A stretch of 64,000 bases of DNA from Viscum album (Eukaryota; Streptophyta; Magnoliopsida; Santalales; Viscaceae), in assembly GCA_963277665.1 (NCBI GenBank), contig OY728131.1:1389448688-1389512687 (forward strand), in the 5' to 3' direction. Within the stretch, counting starts at the first letter, position 1. Each line of letters begins with the position of its first letter. The position numbers and the translations under genes were made by a program. Shown piece after piece: positions 24,966-37,589 of this stretch. The notes beneath the pieces were generated by a model. The model was not told the DNA's origin. It did not search any database and was given only the letters and a program-made list of their open reading frames with translations.

Positions 24966-26661
24966 TATATAAATAATTTTTTTACATTATAGATGTAAAT
25001 AAAAAATGAACTATATAATAGGACACTGAATAACATGTCAAAACATGTATGATAAGTAAAGCGATTATTACCTAAACTATTTCATTTAACTTGAATCATT
25101 AATAAATGGGTAATATAGAGTCATAAATGAATAATATATGATATCATAAATATTACTGTCACCCTGTTATATGTTAATAATAAGTTCAAAACCACTATAC
25201 ATGAGTTTTAGACACAAATAGTGAAAATCCTACCAAAAGGAAAGGTAATTTTACACTATTATTATTATTCAAATTTATTTATATATATGTATCCATAGAG
25301 GTATATTTATCTTCAATGTCCACTATTCAAAAAAATCAATATATTTTTACCATTATTATAAAATTATTTAAATTCATTTTACACATCACTGATAGGAATT
25401 ATTTTTTCATATTCATAACGAGGTAATTTTTGACATTTCCGGCCAAAGTACAAGAAGAATGATTCTTTTTATCTTATACGTAATGAATTTATTTTTAAAA
25501 ATTCATGACATAATAATGTAACAAATAATATATTTTAATATAGAAAGGTTATTTTTAATGGATTGTTTCATTTTATGTTTCACTAAATTTTGAAAAAAGA
25601 ATACGTTTTCAAAGAATGAAGGATCTTTTCATCACGAGTGTTTTAAAAAGATCATTCCAAATTATTTAACATCTATGAACTCATCCATTGGTGTAACTAC
25701 TTCTAATGTAAAAATTTATCCAAAGGATCCATTAGTATTCTTTCTCAGAGTGGATAACCATTTACGATATAATGTTTTGGAAATACGTTTCTCTTTCAAG
25801 GGTTATATACTTTTGAAACTCACTTCTTTGGACATGTTATGATTTCAGCCCATTATAAAAATATGTCATTGTATGTGATTCTTAATCATATATTTCAATA
25901 ATTTCTATATACTAATGTTCCTTACACAGTTCCATGTTATATTCCTATGTTATGCTCTAATGTCTCTTGTTCTTTATTTAATTATGAATCATTTCATATG
26001 AATTTCATATATTTATAAAGTGATTAATGTTTATGATATGTGATATTTAGGGTATTATTTTCTATTTTCATGATCATGTTATCATACACTTATGCTTAGG
26101 ATTATGTTTACACATCTCCCTTCTTTAACATTACATTGCATCTGAGCTGACCAATTTTTATTTTTATTTTTCACCTAGGATATGATGATATGTATTGTAT
26201 TTGACTAGATTAAGAAGGTTTCTATTAAAGTATAAGCTATTGGGTGATAATTTACATCACTTATGCACCAATCTTTATGCTTCATTGTTTCCAAAGAAAC
26301 TATAATAATATTGAATTTGGGAATTTTTTGCGTAATGTATTTAGTATTCTGAAAATGTAATGTAAAGTTAATGTATGTGAAATGTTGTTGTCTGTAGATA
26401 ATATTAGAGAAAATGTTTATTTATCCTTTTGGAAAATAGGATGATAAAACCTTATTGAACCCCCTAAGGACATGTCTAATTTTAAGTATATGGGTAAAGA
26501 AAATTATTGGAAAATATCGTAGAATTTTGGTAAATGATAGATCCATTGATTTCATACAAATACATCCATATTTGGGTACTAGAAGTAGATCTGGATCATG
26601 CACATATATACCTAGGTGTAACAACTATGACATGGTGTGTTGGAACTGGCATATAGTATCA

Positions 26662-26680
26662 TGGTATATGACAATGAGCC
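26662..26680 (+). promoter_or_regulatory. Possible element C primer-binding site
   Basis: TGGTATATGACAATGAGCC recalls the tRNA-Met PBS TGGTATCAGAGCC with extra bases in the middle. It lies between the end of LTR similarity and gag. Weak; a decayed site cannot be proved by eye. Confidence 0.35.
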
Positions 26681-27089
26681 ATGTTGCACACCTGGTTTGA
26701 CACTCCCACGTGATATGATTTAGGAATTAAAAAATCTTCGTGAAAATTCATGATGGATTTAATTATAATTTGTCAATAAATAACCTATGATGAACTTAAG
26801 GTGCCATTGATTAAGTAACGTGATATAATATTTGTTATAATATAGGTGAATTTTAATGATTATGTGATTCCTCATTATAAAAACTATTTCATACTATTTG
26901 GATATAGTTATAGTCGATGTCTAGAACCTGATGTAACCATAGAAATGGTGATTCCAGTGGATAATGAAAGGATTAGACTTTTGAGAAACATAATTCTATG
27001 GGATCCAGAACACAATATCAGATTTTGAAACAGACACATCTTTCTCAAGCTATGTGTCATGTTAGAATTACAAATGAGAATGAGAGGGA

Positions 27090-27930
27090 ACAACAATCTA
27101 TTGATCCTTTCTTGATGTAGGGTACACCATTAATCCATGGGTCTTGTTCTCCAATTGCTTTTGAATAGTGGATCAATGATAATAAAAAGATATTATATAT
27201 TGTCCAGTGTTTAGAAAATGGTAATGTTATTATGACTTTTTATTTATTAGAATGTGTATCATTTTGGGGGTGGAATAAAATTAAGAATATGAAGTAGATT
27301 TTTGAAATTTAATTCATAGACTGTTATAAATTCAAGAGATAATTTTTCAATAATTACTTTACATATATTATTTATACCATGATTGAGAAAAATTTCCTTG
27401 ATTTGAAGAAAATGGACGATGAAAATATCAATACCTATGAGGATAATTTTTTAAGACTTTTGAGGTACACTTATTGAATTATCTTCCAACACAAAAGTAA
27501 ATTTGATATATTATTCAGTTTCATAAACCCATGTCTTGTAAGTGAATTTCCTATATGGTACTTTAGTATCTATGATGAAATTGTGTGCTATGAAATCAAG
27601 GTTTTAATGGTGGATGAAGTCATGTACCAATAACAAGGATTTGAAAAGAAGTTGAATATAAATTTTAAACGTAAATCTAAAAATCATGGGGTGAAAACGT
27701 GGATCATTATTTTATGATCTATGTGTGAAAAAATATTTGAGGTTATTTTTTATGTGTTCTAATAAATATTTTATGTTCATAAATGAATTACATTGTGCTT
27801 TGGATTGTCATTGTGATGGAAAAAATTAAACTAATATTGTTAATAGAGAGAACGTGGCACAGAATACACCTCCCATGCATCAGTGCTGTAACTGTATAGA
27901 GAATGGGATTTGTGCTAACTAGTTCCCAAA
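27090..27930 (+). pseudogene. Element C gag (decayed)
   Basis: Translation shows WINDNKKILYIVQCLE, NVIMTFYLLECVSFWGW, then MIEKNFLDLKKMDDENINTY and EDNFLRLLRYT. These match the aligned Gag blocks (W...I.KI...M.C.E, LA.F.L.G.A..WW, E..FL.L.QG.M.V..YE..F..L.R). A weak zinc knuckle follows near 27,880-27,920 (HQCCNCIENGICAN), with the His replaced. Stops occur every 20-50 codons. Confidence 0.75.
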
Positions 27931-28034
27931 CCCAAGGGATGGTGATGATGATCGACATCAATAACCTCTTTAACCATGGGACCTGTGAAAATCTCCTGTG
28001 ATCAGTATTTATTTTTATTGATGTGATAATGATA

Positions 28035-28140
28035 TTATGAAAGGTACACTTACCATATACTCTAGAACGTCTAACGTTTTATTTGATTCTGTATCTACAC
28101 ACTATTTAATATCTAAATAATTTCATAATGGTGTTAATAT
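28035..28140 (+). pseudogene. Element C aspartic protease remnant
   Basis: Reads VLFDSVSTHYLIS, matching the retropepsin block VLFDSGATHSFIS of gypsy elements; the Gly of the DSG triad is Val. The rest of the domain is not recognisable. Confidence 0.65.
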
Positions 28141-28579
28141 TCCACAAAAATTATTATATGTGTAATTAGAAATGGAAACGCGTAGTTGTATGATGAGTTC
28201 ATCTCATGTTTGTGATTCCTCTCCGGTTGATGTTTGTTGGAATAGGTATCCAGAAAATTATCCCATTATTCATCTAGTTTAATTTTATTTCATCTTAGGC
28301 TTGGATTGACTTTCTCAGTATATATCATACTTAAATTTTCATGAAAGGGTAGTAAATTTTTATCTTTCAAGCCATTCTATGATCACATATTAATGCAATG
28401 ATATGTATGATCCTCCTATGGAGTTTCAATCAAGTGTATGGGTATTAATTCAAATTTATAAAGGATTTTTTTCATAGGGTTTGTATTAAAATTGACATCA
28501 ATTATATACCATTTTTTCATGAATTTATGTACATATTTCAATTATATTTTTTTAGTCTTCCACCAAAATGTGAATTTGA

Positions 28580-29400
28580 GTTCTCTATATATCTCATACC
28601 TAGTTAGACACAAATTTCAATGAATTTATATAGAATTTCCCCAATTGAGTTGTAGGAATTGATAAGAAACCCCAATTAAAAATTGATAAGGTATTTTTTC
28701 GGACAATTGTGTCACATTGGGGAGAACTAGTTCATTATTTGAAAACGAATGATGGAAAAATGGTACTCCATAGTGATTATTAGTAGTTAAACAATATCAC
28801 AGTCAAGAAAAAGTATCCACTTCCCAAATTGATGGATTTTAAGAAGAATTGCATAGATCTATATACTTTACCAAGAGTAAAGTTTATTCTTGATATTTTC
28901 ACTTGATGGTCATGAATTAAGATACTCCCAAAATATTATTCCATTGATTTTATAGACACTATGAGTGTATTATAATTCCTTTAGTTCTTAAAAATAATAC
29001 ATTAATAATTATGGATTTTATGAGTATAGTATTTATAGATTTACTCAATCGGTTTTATATATTAGTTATAGAATATATTATTATCTATTCAAAGAGAATG
29101 TAAGAGAATAAATACAACATAAAAATTTTACTAAATCACATATGGAAAGATAAAATATATAAATTATTTATAGAGTGTGAATTTTGGCTACAAAATGTTT
29201 CATTTTTTGGTTATATAATATCATGTGATGGTATACATGTAGATCAATCAATGATGAAGGCAATTGAATTATGTCCTAGAACAACCATGATGACTAATAT
29301 TTGTATCCTTCTAGGTTTAGATGGAAATTACTAAAGTATTGTGTATAATATGTCGGTACTATCTAATTCATTACCATGTTAACTCATAGATATTCAATAT
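28580..29400 (+). pseudogene. Element C reverse transcriptase (decayed)
   Basis: In order: VSHWGELVHYLKTNDGKMV (28,710-28,766, usual VSPWGAPVLFVKKKDG), then LNNITVKKKYPLPKLMD and, after a damaged palm, YIIIYSKRM. Next come KLFIECEFWLQNVSFFGYII (about 29,160-29,220) and a segment with DGIHVDQSMMKAIELCPRTT. The last two are the thumb blocks C.FW...V.FLGH.IS..GI.VDP.K..A....P. The catalytic YxDD region itself is lost in AT-rich decay. Confidence 0.85.
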
Positions 29401-29860
29401 TCTTTTAATAGATGAATGTGTTGAAAATTTCAAGGAACTAAAGAATCCATATTTAGTGCACCTACACATAAATTTTCCAATATTGGTGAGTTATTTTTAA
29501 TCTATATGTTGCATCCATGAAAGGATTGGTAGATTTTCTAATGCGTAAAAATAATGTTATCACTTATTCCTTGTAACATTTAATTATTCGTGAGACAAAT
29601 TAACCAACTCATTATTTTCAGTTACTTGTGATAAATTTTTCATTAATTATATGGATTCCTTATAATTATGGTGAAGTGTTATATTTATACTAACCATATA
29701 AGTATGAAATATTTATTCACAAAGAATGTGTATAACATTTACTAGAGAATATGTTTATAGATGATAATAGATTATGACTGTACAATACATTAACACAATG
29801 AGAAATAAAACATCTTAGTCGATGCCTTGAGTCGAAGGGATGATGATAAATTTCCCATGA
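29400..29860 (+). pseudogene. Element C RNase H remnant
   Basis: The start is only hinted at (VENFKELKNP near 29,420). The end is clear: DYDCTIH then, after a stop, DALSRRDDDKFPM (29,770-29,860). This is the DYDC.I.YHPGKANVVADALSRR boundary block between RNase H and integrase. Two of the intervening codons have become TAA. Confidence 0.75.
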
Positions 29861-29989
29861 TTCAGATCACAAATGATCAAATTTTTCTGTATTTGTAATG
29901 GGTGGACCTAGAAATTCTGAAGGAAGGGGAAACCACTTTTATTTCTCAATTAATTTAAATCCCATAATATTTTTGAAGATTAATGTAGC

Positions 29990-31405
29990 ATAAAAGGAAG
30001 ATTTTGAACAGAAATGGAAGGTCAAAAATGTCTTTGGGTTTAACCATGGTCGATATGGAATGGCAAGGATCATGAAATATGAATTAATTCATTTTATTCC
30101 ATATTTGTGAAGGTATCTATAAGAGTAATCTTACAACTCTTCGTTCTATATTCCTTCTAGATGTACATATATGTATAGAGAATTGAAGGAACAATTCAAC
30201 TAGGATGAAATGAATGAAGTTATTTCATATTTTTAATCAGGATTCATCGTATTCCAAAATGATATGGCTGAAAGAAAAAAATAAGGGGAAGTTTCATCCA
30301 TTACCCATACCATGCTTGAAACAAGAGAGTATCACCATGGATTTTTTTTATCTCCCTAATGCCTCTAAAGAGATTAATTATGTTTGGGTGGTATTTGATT
30401 ACCTTAATATGTTATAAAAATTACTCTCTATAATAAAATGAATCTATTTGGATAATCATGATAAGATATATATTAAGGATGTTTAAAGTCTACATGGTTT
30501 TCCACCTTCTATTGTTTCTGATCGAGGCCCGATGTTTATGTCAAAATTCTGGAGAAGTGATCATCAACCACTTGATATAGATTTGAGTTTTAGCACTACA
30601 TATCTTCTTCATATGGGTGTTCTATTTGAAATAAAAATTGAGACCACAAAGGATATGTTGTGATCATACTATCTGGAATAAAAATGGATTGGATCATTAC
30701 CTTCCTCTTGTTGAGTTTTTATTCAACAATAAATTTCACTCAAGCATTCAGATGGATCCCAATGATGTCCATTTTGTAAAAAAATGTATAACTCCAACAT
30801 ATTGGTATGAAGTTTGAGAATGAAATATATTGGAACCTCTGATCAATGTTGAGATGGCTAATAATGTTTGAACAATTATGTTGTATATCAAGGTAGCACA
30901 AATTTAGTATAAATGTTATACTAATAACCTATTATGTGATATTGAATTTGAAGTTGGTGATAAGGATTTTCTACAAAATTCTATGTGGAGGATGGATATT
31001 TGATTTTGGGATGAGAGGGACATTAAACCCTAGATATATCCATACCTTTGGAATTTGGATCGTATTTTTGTAGTGGCCTATCACTTGGTACATCCTCCAA
31101 ATCTCTCTCAAGTACATGTTTTTTTCGATCTATCTCTCCTTAGAAACTACATACCTAACCATTCAATTTCACTGATCTCAGAGGTCATACCATTAGATAA
31201 TGATTTATTATACCATGAAAAATCAGATGAAATTCTACATCTTACAAAGAAAATTCTAATTAACAAGAATACTCATCTTGTAAACATTTTGTGGAGAAAT
31301 AACCAGTTAGAGGACTGTATATTTGAACATATGGATATGATGATGAAAAATTGTCCTCATTTTTTTATCAAAATGATGAACTCAACGGGTGAAAGTTATT
31401 TTTAG
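29990..31405 (+). pseudogene. Element C integrase (decayed)
   Basis: Core entry: GKFHPLPIPCLKQESITMDF and WVVFDYLNML (30,288-30,417), the usual LLQPLPIP..W..I.MDF / WVVVDRL. Then LHGFPPSIVSDRGPMFMSKF (30,490-30,552) with the catalytic SDRG. The C-terminal open segment 31,055-31,405 (116 residues) holds AYHLVHPPNLSQVHVFFDLS, LLRNYIPNHS, NTHLVNILWRNNQLEDC and HMDMMMKNCPHFF. These match the chromodomain-like tail of Tekay/Del integrases. The frame ends in TAG directly before the polypurine tract. Confidence 0.85.
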
Positions 31406-31415
31406 AGGTGAAGAA
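31404..31415 (+). promoter_or_regulatory. Element C polypurine tract
   Basis: AGAGGTGAAGAA, nearly all purine, lying between the pol stop codon and the TG that opens the 3' LTR. Confidence 0.75.
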
Positions 31416-34027
31416 TGTTATGCCCAGAGTTTTGGTATTTTTTTTGAATAAATTTATTTTCATTGAAGTATATCATGTCACTAAATGAAGCACTCCTTTC
31501 ATACAATACCGACATGGGTTCCTCTACATGAAACCCTGAATTATCTTACGTTACAAGAAACATCAAGTTTCTAAGAAACATAAAATTATTGTTTTATGAT
31601 TTTATGACCTAGCCATAAAACTAGGAAATGTTATTACTAGTAAAAAAATTCAAATATTATTTACAATGGTTTCTGTAAATAAACTATATTGATAATGAAA
31701 ATAATATTTTTTGGTCAGAAAATTATATGTTTTAAAATAATATTTTCACAAATGAACTGTTTTTTATTTCTTATAAAGAACAATAAAATTAATTTTAGAA
31801 ACTCATTAAAAAAGGATTTTATAAATGAACCTTTATTTTTTAATTTCATAACTATCATAGGGTGAATTTATATTATTTTTCTAAGACATTTGATTTTTAT
31901 GAATATGGAGAAATATTGCATTATAATAAAAAATTGAAATATTCATTTAATTAATAATTATACTTTAAATTTGTTAATTAATTCAAAACACTTTAATTAT
32001 AAATATATAAATCCAATGTATTCCATTTAAATCATTTTAATAATGAAACGATAGATAAAAAACATTTTGAACATTGGAGGTTCTTTTTACCCGCATTATC
32101 CACATGTTTGTGGGATTAGCATTAAACATTAATTTCCCGCTTTGGTGGATTAAATTTTGAAAAATGGAAAAACATTGTTGTAATTAGTTTGAAATTTAGA
32201 TTCTACTAGAATCAACATATTTTTCTGGGTATTATGATGAGTAACATTATTAAATTTTTATTCACCTCGACTAAGGGTAAATCAGGTAATTAAAGGTAAA
32301 TATTATATTATATTATTTTAAAATTTCACTAATATTAATACTAATTTTTTTAGATGAGTGTATTTTGACAAAAATCATCCTCAGACTAAAATTATAACTT
32401 TTTATGCCAGTTGGATAAGAATACGAAATTTATTACATTTTATTTTAAGATATGTTTAAAATGATATACTCTTATTTTTTATAAATATTATATTTTAAAT
32501 ATATGTTTATAAAGAAGAAATAATTGATTATAAATGTTCATTTCAAAAATAATAAAATTTTCTTCACCATGAACTTTTATTTTAAATATTTATATAAGAA
32601 AAAATTTATTTTATACACTTCATAATGACAATGAAGTAATTTTTGAACTAAACAAAGTATAAGATAAATGATATTAAAAATAATGAAATAAATATAATTA
32701 TACGTAATTAATTAAATCCAAAAATTTTATTGGTTACTGTTAAAAAATATTTAGAAATTAAAAGCTATTTTTGATGTTATTTGGTAGTTAGTATATTCTA
32801 AAAAATATAAATATTCAATAGTTTAAAATTTGACATAAAATATACTTTAAATTAAATAATTTTTTATTAAATGATATAAAATCCATTAAAATCTATAATT
32901 ATTAAACAAACCATAATAAGGTTAAAATAATAATCAATTATCTCTTTGTGGTTCATTTTTCATTTTGTAGTAATTATATTAACAAATTAGTCCTGGTAAA
33001 AGTTAAAGGATTTGACTAAGGGTTAAATCAAAAGGAAAAGGTTAATATTTTAACCTAAAAATGTCTAAAATTAATTATTTGATATAATTTTTGACACATA
33101 CTCGTCATTTCTTATATTTTACTCAATTTGGATATATTTTAAATAGAAAATCAATTATATCAATTTAAATATTTTAGAGTTTCCATGACTGCTTCTCCTC
33201 TCTCATATAAAATGGAATCTTCTCCCTCACATCATAACATCATCATTATCATTATAGATTGACCAACCACTACATATTTATCTTGATAACATTCTTCAAC
33301 TATTTATGTAGGTTTTCTATTCTCATAATACTAACTATAGTTTCCTTGAAATGTGGTCTCTATGGTGATCGTCAAAGAAGTGGCAATCTTCATACCGACT
33401 CTTTCAAAATCGTTTCTTCGTATAATTAATATTAATGTTATTATTAAATTCAAAAGTAATCAATACAGTATAATATATATTATAATTTTTTTTGTGATTA
33501 TGGAAATATCATTTTCCACCGTTGTCCCATATTATAAAAAATGAAACCACCTCATGTGTGTATATATGACCTATCATCTCGATGCCATGGTGTAATCTGT
33601 TTTTCAAAAGTACTTTTTTATATGGGAAAAATGTTGGATATAGTGGATATAAATATTAAATAATATTATTTATTTATAATTATATTATCATCAAATAGAT
33701 CTCCCTTTTACCATTAATAGAACAATATTGTCACTCATGCATATATTCTACTTACCATATCCACGACACGATGAAATTTATCAACCACATTTACCATTTC
33801 ATGAATGATTATATAAATTTAAATAATGAATAAATATTAAAAATTCTACATAATAATTGTAATGTAATAATATGTATATATATATGTATCATTTACCTTC
33901 TTTTATTCGGTAAAATAAGAAAATTGAAACAATGTTCATGCGTATGTATGACTAATTGTATCCGTCAATGATGGATTCAATTTCATATATTTATCTTAGA
34001 TATATATATATATATATAATAAATATA
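31416..34027 (+). repeat. Element C 3' LTR, truncated by element D
   Basis: Starts TGTTATGCCC and aligns with 22,700 onward until the AT repeat near 34,020, where element D starts with TGTCACC. About 1.3-1.7 kb of the expected LTR is missing here. It should continue beyond the right end of element D, but I could not find it. Confidence 0.75.
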
Positions 34028-37000
34028 TGTCACCGTCCTCTCCCAACAATTTGAACCCCTCCTGGGATGAAAATATGAGAAGAAAGATAGTGACACACCA
34101 ATGTCCTACCTCTATTAGGTCGTGGGTTAGAGACTAGTACTAAGAGTAGATCATACACACCAATAAGAGGTATTAACCACAAGTGAAATCAAACAGAAGA
34201 GAGATATAAGATATAAATCAACCAAATCCAAATAAGACTACAATATAAATGAAAACCCATGTTCACATATTTTATGTCATGAAATATCTACTACAACTGA
34301 AAGGGAAAAACATCAAATACCCAGAGAAAGTAAAACGAAAACGACCACAAATCCTGAATAGCTTCAGCACCCCCATGGTGGAAGTTACCTAGTTGATCTC
34401 CAACCTGCTCTATGTGACCTGAAATAGTCTTTATATAACATAGGGTGATTATATAATTATTCTTGGAATTATACTCTCTAGAGCCTCTCGTGTAAAAGTA
34501 ATGAAATCATGCAAAAGAATAGTGAACACCAAGTGAAACTAACTCATCACCTGAATGTGCATGCAATGTTCCCTGCCTCACCACAACTACTCTCACTATG
34601 TATCTCATCCCATTGTATAGAAATTAATAAATAATATCAATGGTGCCACACTACCACTTCCCCATTTCACAAGTCTTGAGTACCCCTCAACAAAAAGGCT
34701 AGCCTGAACACACCTGGGCATAATGCCATATCATGCACGTAATGCATCCCACCCGAACAAACACGCTATAAAATTTTTCTAGGTAGTTTCTGGGAGACAA
34801 TATAGCTTGAAAAGTGTGTATCATACATCAGGTATTTTACCTCAAGCCATCATAACCCATACACTATGAAAGGATCCTCAAGCTATCACATCCAATACAC
34901 ATTACACCAATATAAGTCCATAAAAAACGGTATCCAAAATACATGGTTTTGAAATATCCATCAGTTATGAAAACCCTCTTCACATATATATGAAGAAAAC
35001 TAATATCAATTCATACCAAAAAAGTGACTACCAATAGAATAGAATTTGGACAAAGTGGGTACTTAGCAATCCATTCTCCCACTGGGATGTTGGGGAAAAC
35101 ACCCCCTTAGCATAAGAATCCTTGGGGAGTTAAATACCTAACCAATAGGGTGGGGTAGAATTTATCAATAATAGTGTACATCATATAATATTTCCCATGA
35201 CAACAATATGGGAAAAAACATAGGCTTAAAATCAAATGTAATGAATGTATCTCAGACGCATAGTTTCCAATTCTATGACTATATATCAAATAAACACCCA
35301 ACCATATAAGGAGGTATTTAAGTTAATTTACCCATTTTTATTAGTTGAACATTACGTTAATTAATTATGTAAACATTGGTTAACCATTATCAATTTTACA
35401 TTACATTAAATTATCATTCCATCTAAGATACAAACATTATAGTCATAACCAAACTACGTTCATGGCTTCCCATTGTCACAACATCGGTATTTCATCCTAG
35501 AAAGCTCTAACCCCATAGGTTAAAAATCATTCATTCATTCATTTAACAACATTACCATTTTTATATTTCTTGGTATTCTAATAAATCATTATAAGATACC
35601 AATAGTGTGGGTATCACCATGGTGAGTAGATAAAATACCCATAATATCTTTGCTAATTATAATAAGAGAGTAGACTCATCCATCCTTGTTAAGATAAACA
35701 TGGGAAGCATGCGGCATACCCAACACATCTTCTCCTCTTTTAGAATGATGATAAGAAATTTCATCGAACTCAAGAGGTGGGAAAATTAAATTAGATAAAA
35801 AAACATAATATTCAACAACAACCACATTCACATCAATGGGTAAGACTAGATACAATTTGTTCCATCATCCCCGGTGTCCTCCCCAACACCTACATGCATA
35901 AACTGATGCATCATTCCACTATACGAATCAACTGATGCCATAAATATTTAGCCTCCCTACCCCAACATACAACACCATTCCTCCATTAAATGATATCCTA
36001 GGATCACACAACCTAAAAAGAAGATGGGATAAAACTCTGTAGAAACTGGGATCTACTACATAAACAAGGCAATCATCCTTCACACACAATTATCACTCAC
36101 ATCTCCAAAGCATAAGGTGATTGTCCTATACAAGGAAGAGGGTACCTCAGAACCCTAAAATGTGTTATGTTTATCTCAAAACTAGTTCAAAATTCAGTAT
36201 TGAGTTAAAAAATTCATTTAAAGATGCATAATTGAATCAATTTGATTATCGTAAAATCACAATAACAACAACCACATTCAACATATATGCATCTTTATCT
36301 TTGGCCATTTAATTAGAAATTAATCCAGATTGTACGTTCTATACCAAATTCAATCTAGAAAAACAAAATAAATAATAAAAACATTGATATCACACTATCT
36401 AGAAATTCAAGAGGCCAAACATCACTTGGCCATTGATTCAAATTCTGTAATCCAGTTCAAATATCTGTTATTTCAATTTCAATGGGATTCAGTAAGATGA
36501 ATAATGCCTTGACAAAAAATTTATATCAATAGAATATATTATACATTAATCATCTATCTCAGTAGACTATTTAATTTGTTTTCAGGAAAAAATATCAAAG
36601 CAAAGGATCACGATCGCCTGACAGGAATCAACTACATCCACCCAAGGACACTGCGACACAACCGCAACAAAAAACCACCATGAAAACACAATTAAGAACA
36701 TTTATATCATGCACTGTCACATATAAAAGATAAATGGGAAGAAAAATTTTATAGAAACCACAATAACTAAGGTATATAATACCTTTTATCAAAAAACGAT
36801 CAACATAAATCGAATCACGGAGCTAGAGATCGTTCTTAGATAGTGGAATCCCCAAAAATGGAAATGAAGGTCGTTGGGTCCCCTGGTGTTGAGGGAGATC
36901 CATAATAGTCATAGGTTTTGTAAATCAATGAGTGGAAGGATGGAACATAAAACAAACAATGTTAGTGTATTAGATGATGTGTAATCCCCTATCATGTCGT

Positions 37001-37185
37001 GTAATACCTCAAGGTTTTCATACACCAAAAAATGAGTTAGATCTCAATTTTATTTAATTTTTAATTCCCCAATGTATATCAATTCATGAATCCATCATCC
37101 ATTCCATCTAAAAGTATTCATTTCATTATACATTTCAAGAAAAACTATGAAATAGGATTTCACAAAATTTAATAGAGTTACATGA
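34028..37185 (-). repeat. Element D 3' LTR
   Basis: Starts TGTCACCGTCC directly after the AT repeat of element C. The right border is set by GATGTGTAAT followed by CCCTCCTTTCC (37,180-37,200), a reversed polypurine tract. A similar GATGATGTGTAATCCCC lies at 36,973, so the border could be there. No second LTR was found to check against. The interior shows many short C/A-rich blocks but no coding motif. Confidence 0.5.
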
Positions 37186-37589
37186 TGTGTAATCCCTCCT
37201 TTCCATCTTTTACTTAACAGATCACCTACAAACATTTTTCTAGCCACCTTAGAGAACTTCAATATTTGAAAATGTTCAAAGGGATTATCCAAACGAATTT
37301 GGTAACATTCATCAGATACCTCTCAAAACATTATTTTACTCAAAAATACAAAACCAACCCAGAGATAACATCCACCCCAAAAGATAACTATCAATATTTT
37401 TCACCCAAAAAATCTCACCACCTAACTAGAGGAACAATAACAAAATAAAGAAATGACCATAACCACCTCCCGGGAGAGATACCTCCCAAAAGAGGGAATA
37501 CAAAAAAAAAGATAAATCCATCTCATAAAAAAAGAAATGTCTAAAACTACATTAAAAACCTCATTACATGAAAATATCTAAACATCAAA

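Larger units (their letters stand above)
22700..26660 (+). repeat. Element C 5' LTR (about 4 kb)
   Basis: Starts TGTAAAACC and aligns with 31,416 onward. Shared blocks include ATTCCTTTC followed by a GACATCGAC/ATACCGAC segment (22,774; 31,492) and the TATA region (24,135; 33,206). Another is CATATCNAC near 24,690 and 33,760. The end is set at 26,660 because a possible tRNA-Met PBS follows; it may lie up to 40 bases earlier, at GGTGTAACA (26,615-26,623). Confidence 0.7.
22700..34027 (+). mobile_element. Element C: Ty3/gypsy chromovirus-type retrotransposon, 3' LTR interrupted
   Basis: Plus-strand gypsy element with a 5' LTR of about 4 kb and recognisable remains of gag, protease, RT, RNase H and integrase in order. 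A polypurine tract and a 3' LTR follow; the 3' LTR is cut at 34,028 by element D. The two LTRs align by eye with an offset of 8,716 at the start, growing to about 9,071 at the TATA box. All domains have many stops, mostly where Gln, Trp or Arg codons are expected. The integrase tail carries the chromodomain-like ending seen in Tekay/Del elements. Confidence 0.85.
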
